A stretch of DNA of 64,000 nt from NCBI GenBank assembly GCA_937876195.1, contig CALEIK010000017.1, positions 1 to 64,000 on the forward strand. Reading direction: 5' to 3'. The stretch's first letter is position 1; every line of letters begins with the position of its first letter. Positions 50,453-59,106 of the stretch are shown here, in pieces. The notes below the pieces were generated by a model. That model saw nothing but the letters and a program-made list of their open reading frames with translations. It searched no databases and was not told the origin of the DNA. The stretch comes from an uncultured Flavobacteriales bacterium. GTDB lineage: Bacteria > Bacteroidota > Bacteroidia > Flavobacteriales_D > Crocinitomicaceae. The position numbers and the translations under genes are program-made.

Positions 50453-50925
50453 CTACAAATTTATTCTTTGATTATTAATATTTATATAGAGCTTCCTGGG
50501 GCTGTGGTGGACGCAGTCCATTGTAACAAACTGAATTTTCGAAGTACTCCGAAGCTCTTGCGAAAGCAAGGAGCGAAGATCTTCTGCGCTTAAAAGCTTC
50601 GAAGACTTAAAAAGGGCTTCTTTTTTCTACAAATTTATTCTTTGATTATTAATATTTATATAGAGCTTCCTGGGGCTTCGGTGGACTCAGTCCACAGAAT
50701 TGATGCGAATTGTAGCTCGCAAGAGCGAAGTAGCGTTTGTTCTTCGAAACTCACTAGTGAAGAAGAACTTTTTTTATTTAGACCCCTCTCCAGAATACCA
50801 AAAATCAAAAGGCTGCGGTGGACTCAGTACATCTTCGCCCTGCGTTACTCTTTAGATTTAGAGTTTATGCAGGATTTTTTTAAAAAAATAATTTCTCTTG
50901 GGGCTTCGATGGACTCAGTCCACAA
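50438..50925. repeat. Repeat cluster downstream of ssrA
   Basis: The 604-nt gap between ssrA and the GIY-YIG gene holds a duplication with a 174-bp period; about 63 identical bases start at 50441 and 50615. There are also four copies of GGGGCTTCGGTGGACTCAGT or a close variant (50500-50520, 50672-50694, 50811-50830, 50900-50923). The intact copies contain the palindrome GTGGACTCAGTCCAC. A 114-codon frame through this region is repeat-derived and not called as a gene. Confidence 0.8.
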
Positions 50926-51003
50926 TATTTTTCCTTCAAATAATTATTCCAAACTCATAATTTTAACTATCTTAAGTAGCGAATAACAAAATCACTATCC
51001 CAA

Positions 51004-51240
51004 ATGCAATATGTTTACCTACTTAAATGCACTGACGGTTCAACCTACACTGGATGCACTCAAAACATTGAAGAGAGATTAAAAAGACATAATAAAGGTG
51101 AGATCCATTATACGTCAACTCGACTTCCCTTAGAACTCATTACTTACATCGCTTTTAAAGATAAACACAAGGCATTTCATTTTGAAAAATATTTAAAATC
51201 GGGTTCTGGAAAAGCATTTTCAAATAAGCGGTTTTTATAG
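51004..51240 (+). CDS. GIY-YIG domain endonuclease, stand-alone
   Basis: The product has 78 residues, essentially one GIY-YIG nuclease domain. VYLLKCTDGSTYTGCTQNIEERLKRHN covers the GIY (here VYL), YIG (here YTG) and catalytic Arg positions, and FHFEKYLKSGSGKAF includes the catalytic Glu. Such single-domain proteins (UPF0213/UvrC N-terminal-like) are common in the phylum, but their role is unclear. It sits between ssrA with its repeats and a near-copy of the ssrA 3' end, so a link to mobility is possible. Confidence 0.87.
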   Translation: MQYVYLLKCTDGSTYTGCTQNIEERLKRHNKGEIHYTSTRLPLELITYIAFKDKHKAFHFEKYLKSGSGKAFSNKRFL

Positions 51241-51347
51241 CTTCAGATCAAGCTCGCTTGAATTTGAAGAAATGAAAAAAGTGCTAATTGAGAGAAGCGA
51301 GATAAACGCTTTATCCATAGCACGTGAGGAATAGGGCTCATGAAATA

Positions 51348-51363
51348 ACCCCTCCCACTCCAC
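51348..51363. other. Near-copy of the ssrA 3' end, candidate attachment-site remnant
   Basis: ACCCCTCCCACTCCAC differs at one position from ACCCCTCCGACTCCAC in ssrA (50383-50398). tmRNA 3' ends are common integration targets. The interval of about 965 bp holds the repeat cluster and the GIY-YIG gene but no integrase. Confidence 0.45.
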
Positions 51364-51386
51364 TTTTTGGGAAACCAAATAACATC

Positions 51387-51423
51387 AAAACCGCCTAAAA
51401 CGTTGATTTTAGGCGGTTTTTGA
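51387..51423. terminator. Bidirectional terminator after the GIY-YIG region
   Basis: A perfect 14-bp stem, AAAACCGCCTAAAA with TTTTAGGCGGTTTT, has a 6-nt loop. It can act on either strand. Confidence 0.9.
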
Positions 51424-51476
51424 AGTTTACTCAATCAATTTAAGGTGAAAAACTCAAATTTCTGGTGACCTTAATG

Positions 51477-51484
51477 TATATTTG
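51477..51484 (+). promoter_or_regulatory. Predicted -7 box upstream of the glycosyltransferase gene
   Basis: TATATTTG lies 112 nt before the ATG at 51597. No -33 TTG. The rest of the 51424-51596 gap is AT-rich, with nothing else recognised. Confidence 0.35.
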
Positions 51485-51596
51485 AACTTGCAACCAAAAC
51501 GGGGAAGTTTACCCTGTTCCAAATTATCGTAGAGATGAATGCTATTATATGATTTGGAGAATAATAATTGGATAATATCATGGAAAAAAGGTATTC

Positions 51597-53645
51597 ATGT
51601 TCAAAACAATGAATATGGTAAATAATCAAAATATTAAAAATGTATTTGTTATAATAACAATCATTTCTCTTAGTGTAATTTACCATTCTCGCTACATAAA
51701 CGAATTTCCCTCTCACATCCACGCATGGGCGCAATCTGATAGATATGCCTTATCGTTAGGCTTTCTTGATAATGACTTAAACTTTTTCAAACCACAAACA
51801 CTCGTCTATAATCACCAGTTTCCTGATAAGTGGAAAGTGCCATCAGAAAAAACCATAACAGCAGTAGATTTTCCAATACATGATTATATCCCAGCTCTAC
51901 TAATGAAGATTTCGGGAAATACTTCGCCATGGGTTTTCCGTATATATATTTTACTCTACAGCTTTTTAGGGCTTTTCTTTTTATTCAAATTATCATACGC
52001 TATAACCAAAGATTTTATAAAATCGGTTTTTGTTGTGGTCTTTACCGCAACTTCACCAATATATGTTTATTATCAGGCTGGCTTTCTTCCTACAATACCA
52101 TCATTATCTAATGCCATCATTGGCATATTTTTTTACTACAAGTTTTTAAATGAAAACAAGAATAAATACTTTTATTTAAGTATATTTTTGCTCACATTGG
52201 CTGCACTTTCCAGAACAACCTTTGCTATTCCGATTGTCGCAGTATTAGCTATTGAATTCATAAGGTTACTAAAGAAGGAAACAAGTCTATTACCTAAATT
52301 AATTCCTGTAAGCATTTCAATTTTATCTCTACTATCGTATCTGTTTTACAACGGATACCTTAGAGATAAATACGGTTCAATATTTTTAAACCACATATTA
52401 CCTCCAGATAGTATCGGACAAGCAAAGGAAATTATCAAATATGTCTACGACAGCTGGTTTTTTCAATATTTCACAAAACCTCACTATTTTATTTTTATTG
52501 CAATTATTGTTCTTTCTACATATTTTATCACAACACGAAAATCTAATATTCAGAAAACAAAAACATATTTCGGGCTTTGGACCTTAACCTATATGTTTGG
52601 TTGCCTAATTTTTGCATTTTTAATGTTAAGACAATTTCCTGCGCACGATTATTATTTTTTGGACACTTTCTTCTTGCCAATTATTATATCTTTAATACTC
52701 ATTCTTTCATTAATACCCCTTTCAGAAAAAAGAAGCCTTAAAATCATTACAATTTCTACTATTTGTCTTGTTTCTTTTCTTTTAATCCTTCAACCGATAA
52801 AATCACAAGAGAAAAGAAGAGAAACAGGTTTTTGGGACAGGACAGAAGCAACTATAAATAATTATAGAAATTCATCAGTCTTTTTTGATTCACTGGGCAT
52901 TCCAAATTCTGCAAAAATTCTGGTTATTGATGCTGTTGCACCCAACATTCCTTTTATACTTATGCAGAGAAAAGGCTTCGCAGTAATGAATGCCAATCAG
53001 GAAAATATTGAGGATGCGCTAAAATGGGATTACGATTATATTGTTGTGCAGAATGAATATTTTATTTCCGAAATATATTCGACATACCCCGGCATTTTAT
53101 CAAAACTGAATAAGATTGCTGATAATGGTAAAATTTCAGTTTGTACACTTTCAGCCAACAACCAGCAAAGCATTCTTGATTTTATAGGTCTGAATAAGAA
53201 AACACTAGTATTCGAACAATACGTAACCTTTGAAAATAAACCTGATAGTTTATGGCACAACTTCAATCCATCTGATAGATATGCTTTTTCAGGCAAATCA
53301 TCAGGGCATCTTAGACCCGATATTGCTTATGGATTAACTTATAAAACAAAGCATCTACCAGAATTAAAAAACAATTCCCGTACACTGTTTTTTTCTTCTT
53401 ATTTCTTAAGAGATACAATTATAGACGCTGAGATTGTGGTCTCGATTAATGCAAATGGACAAAATATCTATTACAAATCAAATAGCCTTAAAAATTTAAT
53501 AAAACAAGAAGGAGTATGGGAACAAGTTTCACTGCTATTTCAGTTCCCAAAAATTCAAAGCAATGATTATGAATTAGCAATATTTATTTGGAATACAGGA
53601 AAATCCGAGTTGTATTATGATGATTTTGGATTTTCTATACATTAA
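51597..53645 (+). CDS. GT39-like integral membrane glycosyltransferase
   Basis: The product has 682 residues. About ten to twelve membrane helices lie in residues 15-400, followed by a soluble C-terminal domain of about 270 residues. The first periplasmic loop has HIHAWAQSDRYALSLGF and later DFPIHDYIPAL, with acidic and His residues as in ArnT/PMT (GT39) enzymes that use polyprenyl-linked sugars. The donor and acceptor are unknown. The C-terminal part (residues about 530-682) looks beta-rich and could bind glycan. The DNA is noticeably more AT-rich than the neighbouring genes, which suggests horizontal gain. Internal ATGs at codons 5 and 7 are possible starts. Confidence 0.75.
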   Translation: MFKTMNMVNNQNIKNVFVIITIISLSVIYHSRYINEFPSHIHAWAQSDRYALSLGFLDNDLNFFKPQTLVYNHQFPDKWKVPSEKTITAVDFPIHDYIPALLMKISGNTSPWVFRIYILLYSFLGLFFLFKLSYAITKDFIKSVFVVVFTATSPIYVYYQAGFLPTIPSLSNAIIGIFFYYKFLNENKNKYFYLSIFLLTLAALSRTTFAIPIVAVLAIEFIRLLKKETSLLPKLIPVSISILSLLSYLFYNGYLRDKYGSIFLNHILPPDSIGQAKEIIKYVYDSWFFQYFTKPHYFIFIAIIVLSTYFITTRKSNIQKTKTYFGLWTLTYMFGCLIFAFLMLRQFPAHDYYFLDTFFLPIIISLILILSLIPLSEKRSLKIITISTICLVSFLLILQPIKSQEKRRETGFWDRTEATINNYRNSSVFFDSLGIPNSAKILVIDAVAPNIPFILMQRKGFAVMNANQENIEDALKWDYDYIVVQNEYFISEIYSTYPGILSKLNKIADNGKISVCTLSANNQQSILDFIGLNKKTLVFEQYVTFENKPDSLWHNFNPSDRYAFSGKSSGHLRPDIAYGLTYKTKHLPELKNNSRTLFFSSYFLRDTIIDAEIVVSINANGQNIYYKSNSLKNLIKQEGVWEQVSLLFQFPKIQSNDYELAIFIWNTGKSELYYDDFGFSIH

Positions 53646-53769
53646 TGATTAGCCTAGCAGTAAGTATAGAGTCTGACTGCATAATGATAATTATTGCCGG
53701 GATAGCTGCTGTTTTTCCAAGTATTTGAGACAAGGTATTGATTTGTATCCAATTCCTAGATTCACCAAT

Positions 53770-54456
53770 TCACTTCCGAAAAAACGACCTCAAACTAATT
53801 CTCCTTTTCTCCTGTCGAGTGTTATCAAGAATATCAATGCACTGCATGTTTAAAAAAGCAATCCACAACAAGAAACAAGCAAAGGTTATTTTTTGAATCA
53901 AGGGCAAGTATAAAATGAAGAAACCAGTGATGTAGATAAAGTAATTCACGACTACCAACAACAAACAAAAAATTCCAAAGGCCAATAATCCAATCATACT
54001 GTATTTGTACAACTCCCTATAAATTCCAATCAATGGAATAATAATGAGCATTCCACCAAGGGCTATAACCGTATCGTGAAAATTCGTATACAAGAAAATG
54101 ATGACGAGCATCGAACTAATCCCCAAATACCTGAACACAAATATATTATACCTGTTCTTCTTAAAAAATATGGGGAGATGAAACCAAAACAAGGATAAGG
54201 ATAAACTCAAAACTACCATAGCTGGAATGGCTATCTTACGGGCTCCGTTAACCTTTCCGTTTTTCGAGTATTCTCCCGTCAAATCGCACCAGTAGTTATT
54301 CACCCAGTCAAAACCTACACTCGTTCTATCGAAGTCGGAACCACCTGGATAATAAAGGGAGGCAATGAAGTACAATACGCAGAATACTACAATTCCGAAA
54401 AGCGTAAGCAGCAAATAACCAGCTCCTTTTACATGATTTGTTCTAGTGTTGCTCAA
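53770..54456 (-). CDS. Six-helix membrane protein of unknown function (DUF998-like)
   Basis: The product has 228 residues. Hydrophobic segments are near 12-34, 75-95, 105-128, 130-145, 150-175 and 180-205. The first loop contains YYPGGSDFDRTSVGFDWVNNYWCDLTGEYSKNG, reminiscent of DUF998-type proteins. The C terminus is basic (RQEKRRISLRSFFRK). No catalytic motif is obvious. It is monocistronic, with a -7 box at 54486-54493. Confidence 0.72.
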   Translation of the reverse strand: MSNTRTNHVKGAGYLLLTLFGIVVFCVLYFIASLYYPGGSDFDRTSVGFDWVNNYWCDLTGEYSKNGKVNGARKIAIPAMVVLSLSLSLFWFHLPIFFKKNRYNIFVFRYLGISSMLVIIFLYTNFHDTVIALGGMLIIIPLIGIYRELYKYSMIGLLAFGIFCLLLVVVNYFIYITGFFILYLPLIQKITFACFLLWIAFLNMQCIDILDNTRQEKRRISLRSFFRK

Positions 54457-54485
54457 ACTTCTATTCTATTTTTGATTTTGTTATT

Positions 54486-54493
54486 CAAAAGTA
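54486..54493 (-). promoter_or_regulatory. Predicted -7 box for the DUF998-like gene
   Basis: TACTTTTG on the minus strand, 29 nt before the ATG at 54456. Confidence 0.4.
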
Positions 54494-54642
54494 AACAATA
54501 TACGTATTGTTTTCCCTAACTCATCCTTCTGGTTCGTTTCTCCAACAAAATGATTAAATTCGTTTAGTAACCACTATTAAATATTGGACGATTGGAGATT
54601 TTCTCCCTTTTTTCCATAAATTCACTTCTGAAACGTTACACA

Positions 54643-55707
54643 ATGGCAAAAAGCAAGCACAAACGGATATCAAAAAAGGGATTAGCTCCAGGTACGTTGA
54701 TTTTCACAGGTCAGAAAAAAATGGCTGAAGTGGACCTTACGTTAATTCTGTACAACGAGCAAACGTATGAAGAGAAAAGCATCAAAAGCAGCGCTGAATT
54801 TATTGAGTTAGCAACTAACTTTGATGGTGTCGTTTGGCTGAACGTTGATGGACTTCACGATGAAAAAACGATTGAAGATGTCTGTTCTTTCGCCGATATT
54901 CACCGTCTTACCATTGAAGATTTAATCAGTGTTGACCAACGCCCAAAAATTGACGAGCATACGGAGTACCTGCACATGGTATTAAGAATGTTAACCATGG
55001 ACCCGGATGAAACCATTGATTACGAACAGTTGAGTTTTATCCTCAAAGGGAATTTATTGATTACGTTTCAAGAAAAAACGGGAGATGTATTCCATAGCGT
55101 GCGAGAGCGCATCAAAAGTGAATCCGGATTAATCCGCAAAAAGGGCTCCGACTATTTGTTGTATGCCCTTATCGATACTGTGATTGATCATTATTTTGTG
55201 ATTTTAGAATCGCTGGGAGAAAAGATTGATGATTTGGAAGTTACACTACTAGAACATCCAGACAAAACCACCTTGAACAAATTGCACATTTTCAGAAGAG
55301 AAATGTTGACGCTCAGACGTTCTGTCTACCCGCTTAGAGAGGTCATCAGTCGATTTGAAAAGCTTGAAAATCCAATTATTCACGAGGATACAAAAATATT
55401 TATTCGCGACTTGTACGACCATACCATTCGCGTAATTGAAACCATTGAAGTATTGCGCGATATGGCATCGGGACTGCTCGATTTATACATGAATAGCGTT
55501 TCAAATAAAATGAACGAAGTCATGAAAGTACTGACCATCATGGCGTCTATTTTTATTCCCCTCACCTTTATTGCAGGGATTTATGGGATGAATTTTGAAC
55601 ACATGCCAGAACTTCATTACAAGTATGGATACTTTGCCGTGTGGGTTATCATGGTCGTTCTTGTCATAGGGATGCTAATTTACTTCAAACGGAAAAAGTG
55701 GTTGTAA
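54643..55707 (+). CDS. corA: CorA family magnesium/cobalt transporter
   Basis: The product has about 354 residues from the ATG at 54643 (MAKSKHKRISKKGLAPGTL); a longer frame starts at 54592 but adds a non-family leader. The cytoplasmic funnel domain is followed by two membrane helices at the C terminus, with the selectivity motif YGMNFEHMPEL (GMN) between them and a basic tail (KRKKW). CorA pentamers import Mg2+ and sometimes Co2+ or Ni2+. No riboswitch is seen upstream. Confidence 0.93.
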   Translation: MAKSKHKRISKKGLAPGTLIFTGQKKMAEVDLTLILYNEQTYEEKSIKSSAEFIELATNFDGVVWLNVDGLHDEKTIEDVCSFADIHRLTIEDLISVDQRPKIDEHTEYLHMVLRMLTMDPDETIDYEQLSFILKGNLLITFQEKTGDVFHSVRERIKSESGLIRKKGSDYLLYALIDTVIDHYFVILESLGEKIDDLEVTLLEHPDKTTLNKLHIFRREMLTLRRSVYPLREVISRFEKLENPIIHEDTKIFIRDLYDHTIRVIETIEVLRDMASGLLDLYMNSVSNKMNEVMKVLTIMASIFIPLTFIAGIYGMNFEHMPELHYKYGYFAVWVIMVVLVIGMLIYFKRKKWL

Positions 55708-55961
55708 CTAATTCAATTAACTGATTATAAGACTATTAAAGATTTATCATTGGATAACTCTCTTTTTGGACTTCACTTTTGTTGAAATATGCTTATTTTT
55801 GTGCTCTGAAAATGAGCGAACAATTGAAAACACACTACACCTCTTCTCAAGTTACGCCACCCTGATGTTGCGTATCATTTCTTAATCATTCGATTAAGTC
55901 TCAGCTATCTATAATTATTCTTCGAGTTTAAGGCTCACTATACAAAACAAACATTTTTCTA

Positions 55962-57539
55962 ATGAAGAAATATTTTAATCTATTTGACCTTCAACAAAAG
56001 GTTGAGTACAAAACGGAAATTTTATCAGGTCTTACCGTAGCACTTGCACTTGTTCCAGAGGCTGTTGCTTTCGCTTTGCTTGCGGGTTTATCCCCATTAA
56101 CAGGACTTTACGCAGCATTTACCATGGGTATTGTGACTGCCATTCTTGGTGGTCGACCTGGAATGATTTCAGGAGCGACAGGTGCCGTTGCCGTCGTTTT
56201 TCTTGGATTGATTGCCGTATTAAAGGAAACAAACCCTGAAATTACCGTCGATGAAATTACGCAGTACGTATTTGCAACAGTCATCTTGGCTGGTATTCTA
56301 CAAGTCATTGCTGGACTTCTAAAGCTCGGTAAACTCATGCGTTTGGTTCCACATCCCGTAATTTTTGGTTTTGTCAATGGGTTGGCAATTATCATTTTCA
56401 TGGCGCAATTGAGTCAGTTTACAACAGACAGCACTGACCCTAACGCTCCCTGGATGCAAGGGGCACAGTTGCTTACCTTTGTTGGACTTGTGCTAATTAC
56501 CATGCTGATTATATGGGGATTACCAAAACTTACAAAAATAGTTCCTTCAGCATTAACAGCTATTCTGGTCATCTTTGGAATTGTGTATTTCTTCAATATT
56601 GAAACGTCTACTGTTGGTGATATCGCTTCGGTAAAGGGTGGTTTCCCTCCATTTAACTTCCCTACCCTACCATTTACCTTCGAAACGTTGGTGTTAATCT
56701 TTCCCTATGCGGCGATTGTTGCTGGTGTGGGGCTTATTGAAAGCCTGTTAACACTGAACATCATTGATGAAATTACAGAAACTCGTGGTCGTGGTAATAA
56801 AGAAGCAATTGCTCAGGGAACAGCGAATATACTCTCTGGATTTCTATCTGGTATGGGTGGCTGCGCAATGATAGGTCAAAGTTTAATTAATATTTCATCT
56901 GGAGCTAGAGCTCGACTTTCAGCAATAGTGGCTGCGGTAATGTTATTGGTTTTTGTCATGTTTGGATCAGGACTCATTGAGAAATTACCTATGGCAGCAC
57001 TCACAGGCTTGATGATTATGGTTTCCATCGGGACTTTTGAATGGGCGAGTTTGCGGACGTTTAACAAAATGCCAAAATCAGATATATTGGTGATGGTGGT
57101 TGTAACGTTGATTACCGTTGTTCTACACAATTTAGCGCTCGCTGTTTTAGTGGGTGTGATAATAGCTGCATTGGTCTTTGCCTGGGACAATGCGAAACGG
57201 ATTCGTGCAAGAAAATACATCGACGACAATGGAGCAAAACACTACGAAATTTATGGTCCACTGTTCTTCGGATCTGTCCTTGTATTCAGTGAGAAGTTTG
57301 ATGTATTGAATGATCCCGACGAGGTAATCATTGATTTTGCAGAAAGTAGAGTTGTGGATATGTCAGCAATTGAAGCATTGAATAAGTTGACGGAACGTTA
57401 CCACAAAGCAGGGAAAAAAGTGCATTTACGTCACCTCAGTCCCGACTGTAAACAACTGCTTAAGGATGCGGATAAGATAATAGATGTCAATCTGTTTGAA
57501 GATCCAACTTACAAAATTGCAGTGGATGACTTGTCTTAA
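55962..57539 (+). CDS. SulP family inorganic anion transporter
   Basis: The product has 525 residues. About 12-14 membrane helices (residues 20-410) include the SulP signature region (ALALVPEAVAFALLAGLSPLTGLYAAF). A C-terminal STAS domain follows (about 430-525, VIIDFAESRVVDMSAIEALNKL). SulP proteins move sulfate, bicarbonate or other anions, usually with H+ or Na+. The substrate is not evident and there are no sulfate-assimilation genes nearby. The 254-nt gap before it holds nothing recognised. Confidence 0.9.
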   Translation: MKKYFNLFDLQQKVEYKTEILSGLTVALALVPEAVAFALLAGLSPLTGLYAAFTMGIVTAILGGRPGMISGATGAVAVVFLGLIAVLKETNPEITVDEITQYVFATVILAGILQVIAGLLKLGKLMRLVPHPVIFGFVNGLAIIIFMAQLSQFTTDSTDPNAPWMQGAQLLTFVGLVLITMLIIWGLPKLTKIVPSALTAILVIFGIVYFFNIETSTVGDIASVKGGFPPFNFPTLPFTFETLVLIFPYAAIVAGVGLIESLLTLNIIDEITETRGRGNKEAIAQGTANILSGFLSGMGGCAMIGQSLINISSGARARLSAIVAAVMLLVFVMFGSGLIEKLPMAALTGLMIMVSIGTFEWASLRTFNKMPKSDILVMVVVTLITVVLHNLALAVLVGVIIAALVFAWDNAKRIRARKYIDDNGAKHYEIYGPLFFGSVLVFSEKFDVLNDPDEVIIDFAESRVVDMSAIEALNKLTERYHKAGKKVHLRHLSPDCKQLLKDADKIIDVNLFEDPTYKIAVDDLS

Positions 57540-57581
57540 ATCGTCCAATTCAAAACATCGTTAAAACTCAAAAAAAAGAAA

Positions 57582-57612
57582 TACATTTGACGTTCAAACT
57601 ATGTTGAACGTC
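57582..57612 (+). promoter_or_regulatory. -7 box with overlapping operator-like dyad upstream of the MATE gene
   Basis: TACATTTG (57582-57589) is a full -7 match. GACGTTCAA (57589-57597) and TTGAACGTC (57604-57612) form a perfect 9-bp dyad with a 6-nt spacer. The dyad covers the predicted +1 (about 57593) and ends 2 nt before the ATG. This arrangement suits a dimeric repressor; alternatively the RNA hairpin would hide the start codon. Confidence 0.6.
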
Positions 57613-57614
57613 GC

Positions 57615-59027
57615 ATGGAAACCGAAAATATACACGACCGCAATTTTTCTGTTTGGCAAGAACTAAAGAATGCGTTGCGAGGCACTGATGCCGACTATAC
57701 CAAAATCAGTGTGAAACGCGCGATTTTTCTATTGGCCATTCCAATGATACTGGAGTTAATAATGGAATCTACCTTCGCGGTTGTCGACATTTATTTCATA
57801 GGAACTTTAGGATCTTCTGCCATTGCAACGGTCGGTTTAACTGAGACTTATTTATTCCTTCTGTATTCAGTGGCAATGGGCTTATCCATGGCGGTTACTG
57901 CAATTATCGCACGGAGAATTGGTGAGAAAAACGAAGCTGACGCCGGGAAATCGGCAATTCAAGCAATTTTCTTAGGCTTGATGGTCGCACTTCCATTTGC
58001 CGTCGGTGGAATTTTCTATTCGAAAGAGCTTTTAGGATTGATGGGTGCTGATGCCTGGGCCATTGAGCACGGCTATAAATACACCCAGTGGATGCTGGGA
58101 GGAAATGCGGTCATCGTTTTATTGTTCGTTATCAACGCCATTTTTCGTGGTGCTGGAGACGCAGCAATTGCTATGCGGGTCTTATGGATTGCCAATGGGA
58201 TAAATATTGTTCTGGATCCAATCTTGATTCACGGTTGGGGTCCGATTCCCGCACTGGGCATCGAAGGAGCGGCAATCGCAACAAACATCGGTCGTGGTGT
58301 TGGTGTTGCACTTCAATTATGGATTCTATTTGCTGGTGGGAAGAAAATTAAAGCAACAGTGGCTCAACTGCGTATGGATGGCAAGGTGATGTTGAACATC
58401 GTCCGTACTTCTCTTGGGGGAGTTGGACAGATGATCGTAGCAATGACTTCTTGGATTTTTCTCATGCGGATTTTGTCGGATGTCGGAAGTGAGGCTGTGG
58501 CAGGGGCGACAATTGCACTCCGTGTGATGATGTTCACACTCATGCCAGCTTGGGGCTTGTCAAACGCGGCCGCGACTTTGGTGGGACAAAACCTGGGCGC
58601 AGGAAGTCCCGAACGTGCTGAATCTTCCGTTTGGAAAATTGGATTTTACAACATGATCTTCTTGAGTATTGTTGCCGTGGTTTATTTCATTTTTAACGAA
58701 GAGTTGATGCGGATTTTCACTGCTGATGAAACAGTCGTAGCGATTGGGGCAGAATGGCTCCAAATTCTTTCATACTCATATATCATTTACGGTTGGTGGA
58801 TGGTTGCAGTGCAAGCATTTAACGGTGCGGGTGACACAAAAACGCCGACGTACATCAACATTGTATTTTTCTGGATGATTCAAATCCCTCTTTCCTATCT
58901 TTTAGCGATTCATTGGGACTGGGCACATACTGGAGTTTTCTGGGCGGTATTTTTCTCAGAAACGTCCGTAGGAATCTTCACTTTATGGTTGTTTTCACGT
59001 GGAAAATGGAAGACGGTGAAGGTATAG
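57615..59027 (+). CDS. MATE family efflux transporter
   Basis: The product has 470 residues with twelve predicted membrane helices in two similar halves. Family motifs include LAIPMILELIMESTFAVVDIYFIGTLG at the start of the first half and AWGLSNAAATLVGQNLGAG in the second. It is an Na+- or H+-coupled exporter, probably of drugs or toxic metabolites. The start is at the end of a palindrome, suggesting regulated expression. No regulator gene lies next to it. Confidence 0.92.
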   Translation: METENIHDRNFSVWQELKNALRGTDADYTKISVKRAIFLLAIPMILELIMESTFAVVDIYFIGTLGSSAIATVGLTETYLFLLYSVAMGLSMAVTAIIARRIGEKNEADAGKSAIQAIFLGLMVALPFAVGGIFYSKELLGLMGADAWAIEHGYKYTQWMLGGNAVIVLLFVINAIFRGAGDAAIAMRVLWIANGINIVLDPILIHGWGPIPALGIEGAAIATNIGRGVGVALQLWILFAGGKKIKATVAQLRMDGKVMLNIVRTSLGGVGQMIVAMTSWIFLMRILSDVGSEAVAGATIALRVMMFTLMPAWGLSNAAATLVGQNLGAGSPERAESSVWKIGFYNMIFLSIVAVVYFIFNEELMRIFTADETVVAIGAEWLQILSYSYIIYGWWMVAVQAFNGAGDTKTPTYINIVFFWMIQIPLSYLLAIHWDWAHTGVFWAVFFSETSVGIFTLWLFSRGKWKTVKV

Positions 59028-59069
59028 TCACATAAAGCAATTTACTGACTAAAACTTTATTTTTAGGAA

Positions 59070-59102
59070 TTGAATCTTCGAATCAAAATAAATCTACATT
59101 TG
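59070..59102 (+). promoter_or_regulatory. Promoter, leaderless type, for the small secreted protein gene
   Basis: TTG at 59070-59072, a 22-nt spacer and TACATTTG at 59095-59102; then CTGT and the ATG at 59107. Confidence 0.5.
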
Positions 59103-59106
59103 CTGT

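Noticed and set aside
50642..50986. 114-codon open frame downstream of ssrA
   Set aside because: It runs through the repeat array, and its only internal similarity (GASVDSVH, GASMDSVH) is the translated repeat. No promoter or family is seen.
51331..51366. A tRNA gene ending in a TPsiC-like arm and ACTCCAC
   Set aside because: No acceptor, D or anticodon arms can be folded upstream. The similarity is limited to the ssrA 3' end.
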